A program made the position numbers and the translations under genes. From NCBI GenBank assembly GCA_947259925.1, contig CAMYOG010000015.1:1-64000 (forward strand): a DNA stretch of 64,000 nucleotides, given 5' to 3'. Source of the DNA: Thermoanaerobaculia bacterium (GTDB lineage Bacteria > Acidobacteriota > Thermoanaerobaculia > Multivoradales > JAHEKO01). Under the pieces are notes generated by a model, which was given only the letters and a program-made list of their open reading frames with translations, was not told the DNA's origin and made no database searches. This document shows, in pieces, positions 54,685 through 64,000 of the stretch (the first letter of the stretch is position 1; every line of letters begins with the position of its first letter).

Positions 54685-55416
54685 ATGAAGAGAATCATGA
54701 CTTCTCGCATTCTGCTGGCCGCCATCGCGGTCGCATTCCTCGCCAGCGCCATCTCGGCGTACCAGCTGCTCAACCCGAGGCGCACCTGGCAGAGCACGCC
54801 GACCTACATCGTCGACAACGGCGGCCTCGCCGGCGTCACCAACCCCACGAACAAGGTCATCAACGCCATCACGTCGAACGTCGCCTGGAACGGTGCGGGC
54901 GCCGGCACCGTGATCAACGCCCAGTCCGGTTCCATGGCCGGCTTCCAACTCGGCGACGGTGTGCCGATGCTCAATTTCTCGGACCCGACCGGTCAGTGCT
55001 CGGGTAACTGCCTGGCCGCGACCTTCACCGGCTTCTACCGCCGCCAGGGCAGGAACGTCCGGATCACCGACGCAGACATCGTGACCAACGACACTGGCCA
55101 CGCCTGGACCTCCGTCGGCGACGGCTGCTCGGGCGAGTTCTACATCGAGGGCGTGCAGGTGCACGAGGCCGGGCACGGCCTCGGTCTCGGTCACACCAAC
55201 GTCTCCGGCGCGACCATGTTCCCGTCGGTCGCGGCTTGCGACAACGGGCCCGCCACCACGGAGGCCGACGACGAGGCCGGCATCTGCGACCTCTACGGCT
55301 GTGACGGTGGCGGCAACGGCTGCAACCTCGGACAGAAGGGCGACTCCTGCACCGTGAATGGCGACTGCTGCTCGGGCAAGTGTCGCGGTCCGTCCGGCAG
55401 AAAGACCTGCAAGTAG
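54685..55416 (+). CDS. Matrixin-like (metzincin) protease with a Cys-rich C-terminal tail
   Basis: 243 residues with a signal peptide (about 1-25). The zinc site is HEAGHGLGLGH (HExxHxxGxxH) followed by a Met-turn, SGATMFPS. This is the metzincin/M10 pattern. After DEAGICDLYGC comes a 36-residue tail with eight Cys: GCNLGQKGDSC, DCCSGKC and the final TCK, which fits a compact disulfide-knot domain. The tail may bind substrate or surface polymer. No obvious pro-domain Cys-switch is present. GAGGAG lies about 10 nt before ATG 54685. A strong terminator follows at 55452. Confidence 0.83.
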   Translation: MKRIMTSRILLAAIAVAFLASAISAYQLLNPRRTWQSTPTYIVDNGGLAGVTNPTNKVINAITSNVAWNGAGAGTVINAQSGSMAGFQLGDGVPMLNFSDPTGQCSGNCLAATFTGFYRRQGRNVRITDADIVTNDTGHAWTSVGDGCSGEFYIEGVQVHEAGHGLGLGHTNVSGATMFPSVAACDNGPATTEADDEAGICDLYGCDGGGNGCNLGQKGDSCTVNGDCCSGKCRGPSGRKTCK

Positions 55417-55451
55417 TAACGGCGAGCGGCGGATCTCTACCGCTTGGCGCG

Positions 55452-55480
55452 AGGCCCCTCCCGACAGGAGGGGCCTTTTT
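55452..55480 (+). terminator. Rho-independent terminator after the matrixin-like gene
   Basis: AGGCCCCTCC (55452-55461), loop CGACA, GGAGGGGCCT (55467-55476), then TTTT. A perfect 10-bp GC-rich stem with a T-run, 36 nt after the stop at 55416. It is the clearest terminator in the window. Confidence 0.92.
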
Positions 55481-55492
55481 GTCGCCCGGCTC

Positions 55493-56170
55493 TTATCGGT
55501 CACCCGACCGCGCGGTGCGTAGCCATGCCGGCACCGCGGCGACGCCGTCCAGGTAGGCGAGCGCCTCGGCCTGCTCGAGGTCGGCGCGGTCGTGCGAGCC
55601 GGTCGTCACCCCGAGACCGGCGACGCCGGCGTTGTACGCCATCTGCAGGTCGTGCACGGTATCGCCGATCATGAGCGTGCCCCGGGCACGAACGCCAAGC
55701 TCGTCGAGAATCTGCAGCAGCATCTCCGGACTCGGCTTGGCCTGGGCTTCATCCGCCGTCCGGGTGGAATGGAAGATCGATGCCAGACCGGTCGCCTCGA
55801 GGTCCTGAGCGAGACCCCAGCGGCTCTTGGCGGTCGCCACGGCGAGCAGGTAGTCCTCGGCCGCCAACTCACCGAGCGCTTCGCGGACGCCGGGGAAGAG
55901 AGTCGGTTCGAGCGAATAGGTCTCGAGCCAATGACGACGGTAGACGTCGCAGATGCGGGCGAAGAGCCGATCGTCGCAGTCCGGGCGAAAGCGATTGACC
56001 ATCTCGCGGATGCCCAGGCCGATCGACATCCGGATCTGGGTCTCGTCGGCTTCCGGCAGGCCGATCTCGCGCAGGGTCCGCTGCGTGCAGCCGACGATTC
56101 GCCCGATCGAGTCGACCAGCGTGCCGTCCCAGTCGAAGACCAGAAGCTCGATACGGTTGCCGCCGCCCAT
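55493..56170 (-). CDS. HAD-superfamily phosphatase (phosphoglycolate phosphatase-like)
   Basis: 225 residues. Motif I is FDWDGTLVDS (nucleophile Asp), motif II is in LLAVATAKSR, the motif III Lys is in AQAKPSPEML and motif IV is MIGDTVHDLQMA. The cap-domain size fits the Gph/PGP subfamily. It probably dephosphorylates a small sugar or glycolate phosphate. ATG 56170 has a TAAACT hexamer 9 nt upstream and no Shine-Dalgarno. It is 22 nt after the nucleotidyltransferase stop on the same strand. Confidence 0.88.
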   Translation of the reverse strand: MGGGNRIELLVFDWDGTLVDSIGRIVGCTQRTLREIGLPEADETQIRMSIGLGIREMVNRFRPDCDDRLFARICDVYRRHWLETYSLEPTLFPGVREALGELAAEDYLLAVATAKSRWGLAQDLEATGLASIFHSTRTADEAQAKPSPEMLLQILDELGVRARGTLMIGDTVHDLQMAYNAGVAGLGVTTGSHDRADLEQAEALAYLDGVAAVPAWLRTARSGDR

Positions 56171-56179
56171 GCGCTCGGC

Positions 56180-56185
56180 AGTTTA
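56180..56185 (-). promoter_or_regulatory. -10-like element TAAACT 9 nt before the HAD phosphatase gene
   Basis: Minus-strand TAAACT is followed by 9 nt and ATG 56170. No ribosome binding site is seen. It may give the HAD gene its own near-leaderless transcript at the end of the gyr run. Confidence 0.3.
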
Positions 56186-56192
56186 GCCACTT

Positions 56193-57284
56193 TCAACCGG
56201 TAGGAGCGGCGTCCGGCGGCGAATCCTTCTGGCGCTCTCGTGCCCCTGCAGCGGGGGTCAACGGCGAGAAGACCAGGCCGCCGACGATCGAGTCGACCGT
56301 TCGGGTGACGATCTCGGCGCGCTCGGGAGTGACCAGCCGGCGCGTAACCCTGGTGGCTGGGGCGAGCTTGGCGCCGAAGCCGAGCACCGAGCCCTCGACC
56401 TGGCTGCCACGCGACGCCCGCGCTCCGGGCAGCAGGAGCGAGCGGTCGACGCGCGAACCCTCCTCGACCACGGCCCCGGCTTCGATCACCGACTTGGTCA
56501 CCTTGGCACTCGGATCGACGGTGGCGCCCGGCGCGATCCACGAGCCGCGTAGCCACCTCGGCAGCCAACGGTTGCCGACCCAGCCCCGCACCGAGCGGAG
56601 ATAGAGCTCCGGTGTGCCGCTTTCGAACCAGGCCGCGCCACTCTCGTAGGTCCGAACCGTCCGCCCGCGCGCCATCATCGGTACCCACAGGTGGCTCACG
56701 AAGTCCTGTGGACCGTCGGGCATGCCGTCGAGCAGCGCCGGCGACAGCGCCTGGGCGCCCGCGAAGACCCGGCGTCTCTCGACCTCGCCGAAGGCGGTCC
56801 CGCCGGGGCGCACCGACACCAGCCGCCCTTCGATATCGATGCCGACACCGCCGTACACCTCGGTGCGCGCGCGTTTCGAGAGCAGGAGCGTCGCTTCCGC
56901 TCCTCGTCGTCTATGCCGCTTGACGAGCTGTCGGATCGGCCACCGGCAGAGGCTGTCGCCGTTCACGACGATCAGCACCTCGGCGTCTCGCCAGAACTCC
57001 CGCAGCGGCGCCAGGGCTCCCATCGTGCCGAGCAGCTCGCGCTCCTCGGAGTAGACCAACGGCATCTTGCCGTGGGCGCTTCCGAGCGTTTCGCGGATCT
57101 GGTCGCCGAGATGATAGAGGTTCAGCGCCGCCGCCTCACAGCCGGCCGCCTCGAGCTGCGCCAGCGTGTGGCTCACCAGCGGCGCGCCGCCGACCGGCAG
57201 GAGCGGCTTCGGCTCGAACTCGGTGAGCGGCCGCAGCCGGATTCCCATGCCGGCCGCCAGCACGACGGCACGGAGTCCGCTCAA
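56193..57284 (-). CDS. Sugar-phosphate nucleotidyltransferase with a left-handed beta-helix domain
   Basis: About 363 residues. The N-terminal nucleotide-binding motif is LAAGMGIRLRPLTEFEPKPLLPVGGAP and the middle carries VLIVVNGDSL. A C-terminal hexapeptide-repeat tail (IAPGATVDPSAKVTKSVIEAGAVVEEGSRVDRS) forms a beta-helix. This matches GDP-mannose/UDP-sugar pyrophosphorylases and MurU-like enzymes. It begins at TTG 57284, whose TTGA overlaps the stop of the CYTH gene, so it is translationally coupled. Substrate unknown; a wall-recycling or exopolysaccharide role is possible. Confidence 0.82.
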   Translation of the reverse strand: MSGLRAVVLAAGMGIRLRPLTEFEPKPLLPVGGAPLVSHTLAQLEAAGCEAAALNLYHLGDQIRETLGSAHGKMPLVYSEERELLGTMGALAPLREFWRDAEVLIVVNGDSLCRWPIRQLVKRHRRRGAEATLLLSKRARTEVYGGVGIDIEGRLVSVRPGGTAFGEVERRRVFAGAQALSPALLDGMPDGPQDFVSHLWVPMMARGRTVRTYESGAAWFESGTPELYLRSVRGWVGNRWLPRWLRGSWIAPGATVDPSAKVTKSVIEAGAVVEEGSRVDRSLLLPGARASRGSQVEGSVLGFGAKLAPATRVTRRLVTPERAEIVTRTVDSIVGGLVFSPLTPAAGARERQKDSPPDAAPTG

Positions 57285-57835
57285 GGGAAGACCATGTCCG
57301 CGGGAGCGTCCGGGTGCTCGGCGCGGTAGTCCGTGTAGAGCTGCAGGTAGTTGCGCCGTTCCGCGGTCTCCGGATCGCACTGGCAGCGCTTGGCGACCTT
57401 CTCCGCCCCCTCCCCTTCGAACTCGGCGAAGTCGCCTATCGGCGTGTGGTCGAGGGCAATGATCACGCCCCCCAGCTGCCACTCCTCGCGGTACTTCTGA
57501 TAGATCCGGATCAGCTCGTAACCGAGGCTCTCGATCAGCGCGCGCGCCTGCTCGGCGTCATCGACCTCGACCTCGTGCTCGAGCCGCACCTTGACGTCAC
57601 CCTCGAAGCTGGCCGGGCCCTTGAAGGTGAGACGGGTGCCGTGAGCATCGACCCGGAGCCGGAGGAGCGAGCCCGAGCTCTCGAGCTCGGCGTTCCGGTC
57701 GAACATCAGGTTCTCCTCGAACGTCGACGCATTGAGCCGCTCGGCCTCCAGCTCGATCAGCCGCTCGCGGATCCCGTCGAGGCCTTCGCACGGGAACTTG
57801 AGCTCTCGTTCCTGGCTCTCCGCGCCCTCGTTCAT
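57281..57835 (-). CDS. CYTH-domain protein (class IV adenylate cyclase/thiamine-triphosphatase-like)
   Basis: 184 residues from ATG 57835. It begins with the CYTH signature ERELKFPC (ExExK), followed by alternating charged strands, such as LLRLRVDAHGTRLTFKGPA and KVRLEHEVEVDD, and ends with ALDHTPIGDFAEFEGE. CYTH proteins bind triphosphate groups in a tunnel. Whether it makes cAMP or hydrolyses inorganic or organic triphosphate cannot be told from sequence. It lies between the M20 peptidase and the nucleotidyltransferase. Confidence 0.85.
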   Translation of the reverse strand: MNEGAESQERELKFPCEGLDGIRERLIELEAERLNASTFEENLMFDRNAELESSGSLLRLRVDAHGTRLTFKGPASFEGDVKVRLEHEVEVDDAEQARALIESLGYELIRIYQKYREEWQLGGVIIALDHTPIGDFAEFEGEGAEKVAKRCQCDPETAERRNYLQLYTDYRAEHPDAPADMVFP

Positions 57836-57861
57836 GATCGGTCCCCGCGTCTCGTCACCCG

Positions 57862-59241
57862 CTACGCTCCGGCTCGATCGAGCAGGCGGACGATCGTCTT
57901 GATGCCGTTGTAGAAGTTGCCGATGTTGAACTTCTCGTTGGGCGAGTGCAGGCGGTCGTCCGGCAGCCCCAGGCCGACCAGCAGTACCGGCACCCCGAGG
58001 ACCTGCGCGAACGTCGCGACCACCGGGATCGAGCCCCCCTCCCGGATCAGGAACGGGCTCTTGCCCCAGATGTCCTCCTGGGCTCCGGTGGCGGCGTCGG
58101 CGATCGGCACCCGGGTCTCGATCAGCACCGGCTGGGCGCCGTGGATCTCCTTGACCTCCACGGTCACGCCGCGCGGCTTGATCCGCTCGACCTGCTCGGC
58201 GAACAGCCGGGCGATCTTCTCCGGGTCCTGGTCGGGCACCAACCGCATCGACACCTTGGCGCCCGCCCACGACGGCAGGACGGTCTTGGCGCCTTGGCCC
58301 TGGTAGCCGCCGTAGAGACCGTTGACGTCGATCGTCGGACGTCCCCAGCAGCGCTCCAGGGTCGTGTACCCCTGCTCACCGAAGCCCTCTTCGATGCCTA
58401 GATTGCGGCAGTACTCCTGTTCGTCGTGCGGCAGCTGGCCCCACTGCTCGCGCTCCCACCCCTCGAGCGGCCGAACATCGTCGTAGAAGCCTTCGATCTC
58501 GATCCTTCCGGTCTCCGCGTTCCACAGCCTCGAGATGATCGTCGCCAGCGCGTTGGCCGGGTTGGCGACCGCGCCGCCGAAGGTGCCGGAGTGGAGATCC
58601 TGATTCGGGCCGACGACCTTGAGCTCCATGTAGGCCAGTCCCTTGAGGCCGTAGAGCAGGCACGGCTGCCCCGGGGCGAACATCGAGCTGTCGGAGATCA
58701 CCACGGCGTCGCAGGAGAGCTTGGTGCCGCCGTCGGCATGGACGAACTTGTCGATCTCCTCGCCGCCGACCTCCTCTTCGCCCTCGATCAGGAACTTGAC
58801 GTTGACCGGCAGGCTGCCGCGCTCGGCGAGGATCGATGCGACCGCCTTGATCTGCGCGAACGACTGGCCCTTGTCGTCGGTCGCCCCGCGGGCGACCAGT
58901 TGATCCCCTTCGACCGTCGGCTCGAACGGCGGGTTGCGCCACTCGTCGAGCGGATCCGGCGGTTGCACGTCGTAGTGCCCGTAGAAGAGGATCGTCGGCT
59001 TGCCCGGGGCGCCGCTCCATTCGGCGTAGACCAGTGGGTTGCCGTTGGTGGCGATCGTCTCGGCCTCGAGACCGGCGGCGCTCAGCTTCTCCTCGACGAA
59101 CGCCGCACAGCGCAGGACGTCGTCGTTGTGCTCCGGGTCGGTCGAGACCGACGGGATTCTGAGGAAGTCCTTGAGCTCCTCGAGGTAGTCCTCCTTCTCC
59201 CGCTCGATCCTCTCGAAGACGTCCTGACTGTCGTTCGCCAT
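57862..59241 (-). CDS. M20-family metallopeptidase (dipeptidase/carboxypeptidase type)
   Basis: 459 residues from ATG 59241. Zinc ligands lie in FYGHYDVQPPDP (His/Asp), ARGATDDKGQ (bridging Asp), EGEEEVGG (Glu/general base) and a later DLHSGTFGG. The length and HYDVQP match the M20 CNDP-like dipeptidases. It is cytosolic, with no signal peptide. A purine-rich GGGGGGAGGAGGAG lies about 10 nt upstream of the start. TAGACT lies at about the position of a -10 box (about 59281-59286). Confidence 0.9.
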   Translation of the reverse strand: MANDSQDVFERIEREKEDYLEELKDFLRIPSVSTDPEHNDDVLRCAAFVEEKLSAAGLEAETIATNGNPLVYAEWSGAPGKPTILFYGHYDVQPPDPLDEWRNPPFEPTVEGDQLVARGATDDKGQSFAQIKAVASILAERGSLPVNVKFLIEGEEEVGGEEIDKFVHADGGTKLSCDAVVISDSSMFAPGQPCLLYGLKGLAYMELKVVGPNQDLHSGTFGGAVANPANALATIISRLWNAETGRIEIEGFYDDVRPLEGWEREQWGQLPHDEQEYCRNLGIEEGFGEQGYTTLERCWGRPTIDVNGLYGGYQGQGAKTVLPSWAGAKVSMRLVPDQDPEKIARLFAEQVERIKPRGVTVEVKEIHGAQPVLIETRVPIADAATGAQEDIWGKSPFLIREGGSIPVVATFAQVLGVPVLLVGLGLPDDRLHSPNEKFNIGNFYNGIKTIVRLLDRAGA

Positions 59242-59322
59242 CTGCCGCGGCTCCTCCTCCCCCCGGTTCGGGCCGTTCAGTCTAGCAGTGAACCCGCCGG
59301 CCGCCACGCTCCGAACCGACGC

Positions 59323-59817
59323 CTATTCGGGCTCGGGTCTGGCGTCGGACGTGTCGAGACGAGCGAGGTTGATGCCGTTCACCAGCGCGTGGGCCACGAC
59401 CGGTGCCAGCAGGCTGCCGCGCCACAGCATCAGGCCGGCCAGGACCAGCCCGGCCACCGCCGCGAACAGCGTCCACATCCGGTAGATCGGGCCCGGGCCG
59501 GTGTGGATCAGGGCGAAGAGCACGGTGGTAACGAGCCAGCCCCAGGAGCCCTGCATCGCGCCGCGGAAGAACAGCTCCTCGGAGAATCCGGACAGCAGCG
59601 CGAGGGCGACGGCCTCGGCCGGCTCCAGCGGCCCGAGCAGGCGGCTCATCTGCCGCTCGAGCTCGCGCGCCCGCCCCGACAGCCGCCGCATGAGGTCCCA
59701 CACCCCAATCAACAGCGCTCCGCTGCCGACGCCTACCGCCAGGTCGACGTGCCAGGTGGTCTTGGCGACGAACAGCCCCAGCGGGATGGCTCCCTCTCGC
59801 AGACCGATCCAGAGCAC
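59323..59817 (-). CDS. CPBP-family intramembrane metalloprotease (start uncertain)
   Basis: About 164 residues as given, with hydrophobic helices and the CPBP/Abi motifs SEELFFRGAMQ (EExxxR), LFALIHTG and VVAHALVNGINL (HxxxN). They act on membrane-embedded substrates or prenylated proteins. The frame stays open upstream to the gyrA stop; residues before the GTG at 59817 add another helix. A CTG at 59907, one base after the gyrA stop, could be the true start and would give a complete first helix. No ATG, GTG or TTG lies between. GTG 59817 is used as the conservative start. Confidence 0.7.
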   Translation of the reverse strand: MLWIGLREGAIPLGLFVAKTTWHVDLAVGVGSGALLIGVWDLMRRLSGRARELERQMSRLLGPLEPAEAVALALLSGFSEELFFRGAMQGSWGWLVTTVLFALIHTGPGPIYRMWTLFAAVAGLVLAGLMLWRGSLLAPVVAHALVNGINLARLDTSDARPEPE

Positions 59818-59908
59818 CCCTCCGATCGCCAGGAACAGGTAGAAGAACCAGGCGAATCGATAGAGCTGGCCTCGCTCGAGGGGCTCGCTTGGCGCCGGCT
59901 CGTTCAGG

Positions 59909-62419
<2,511 letters not shown>

Positions 62420-62500
62420 GTGGGTTATGTCCTCGGAGTCCTAGCGCAAGTTGCTAGGAGGGGTTGGTGAACTCAGCAGCGAGGAGAAGAGAAAAGGAAC

Positions 62501-62548
62501 GGGGACAGGTAACTCAATTCCTGGAAACGAATCGATATACATCGGTTG
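62501..62548 (-). repeat. REP-like palindrome, incomplete copy between gyrB and gyrA
   Basis: Plus-strand GGGGACAGGTAACTCAATTC starts at 62501. An inner segment (ATCGATATACATCGGTTGGGG) follows, similar to the second copy, but the right arm is missing. It lies exactly 100 bp before the start of the full copy. Confidence 0.75.
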
Positions 62549-62600
62549 GGGTTGTGTGCTAGGTGGGGCTGGCGGCCTGAGCGATGGTGAGAACGGGAAC

Positions 62601-62677
62601 GGGGACAGGTAACTCAATTCCCGGGAATCGAAGCGATATGCATCGATTGGGGTACGGGAATTGAGTAACCAGTCCCC
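62601..62677 (-). repeat. REP-like palindrome, complete copy next to the gyrB stop
   Basis: Left arm GGGGACAGGTAACTCAATTC followed by CCG (62601-62623) pairs with 62655-62677 (ending CCAGTCCCC) with two mismatches in 23. The inner part has GATATGCATCGATTGGGG. The right arm ends 2 bp before the gyrB stop codon at 62680. This type is common in genomes with REP-associated Y1 transposases; none is in the window. As RNA it could fold into a hairpin between gyrB and gyrA. Confidence 0.8.
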
Positions 62678-62679
62678 AT

Positions 62680-64000
<1,321 letters not shown>

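Overview
The window is GC-rich, densely coded bacterial DNA, and it fits a Gram-negative didermic rod. It carries MreBCD/PBP2/RodA, an Lgt-like protein, an outer-membrane beta-barrel protein, periplasmic chaperones and a Tat-exported molybdoenzyme. The mix (FecR-domain gene in front of mreB, BNR-repeat proteins, FAAL/type III PKS genes, REP-like palindromes) suggests an Acidobacteriota-type organism, but that placement is inference and no rRNA is present. I see no tRNA, rRNA, CRISPR array, prophage or complete insertion sequence.

Layout. 1-9.5 kb: end of a secreted protein, the long helicase Lhr, a sulfotransferase with no visible start codon, an Lgt-like membrane protein, a PQQ-propeller/esterase fusion and a small monooxygenase. 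9.5-12.7 kb: two-subunit molybdopterin hydroxylase and an outer-membrane protein. 12.8-23 kb (minus strand): a long cell-shape operon, FecR-domain protein - mreB - mreC - mreD - mrdA - rodA - rng - kinase/TIM-barrel fusion. 23-30 kb: periplasmic PpiD-like chaperone, ruvA, a secreted kinase-like protein, ruvB, a lipid kinase and an AmpG-like transporter. 30-36.7 kb: membrane glycosyltransferase, acylphosphatase, a subclass-B1 metallo-beta-lactamase fused to a glycoside-hydrolase barrel, an Fpg-type glycosylase, and a GGDEF/EAL protein behind a sigma-54 promoter with three 19-bp upstream repeats.

36.8-44.8 kb (mostly minus): a small membrane protein, a B12-type radical SAM protein, then an apparent phenolic-lipid cluster: FAD monooxygenase, fatty acyl-AMP ligase, acyl carrier protein, isoprenylcysteine-methyltransferase-like protein, type III polyketide synthase and a small membrane protein. 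A double-FKBP gene on the other strand interrupts it. 44.9-50.3 kb (plus): an apparent arsenic-metabolite cluster with a DUF2064 (TIGR04282-type) transferase, an ArsM-like methyltransferase, a radical SAM protein, a degenerate metallophosphoesterase and a flavin monooxygenase-like protein. A 37-bp tandem repeat lies inside it.

50.3-64 kb: MmcQ/YjbR protein, small membrane protein, large secreted BNR-repeat protein, two secreted proteins (one a matrixin-like protease with a Cys-rich tail) and a strong terminator. Then comes a minus-strand run gyrB (cut by the window end) - gyrA - CPBP protease - M20 peptidase - CYTH protein - nucleotidyltransferase - HAD phosphatase, with REP-like palindromes between gyrB and gyrA.

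The most notable items are the arsenic-type cluster, the B1 metallo-beta-lactamase/glycosidase fusion, the type III PKS cluster with its own acyl-loading module, the sigma-54 control region, and a recurring pattern of -10-like hexamers 6-9 nt in front of start codons, which suggests leaderless or near-leaderless transcripts.
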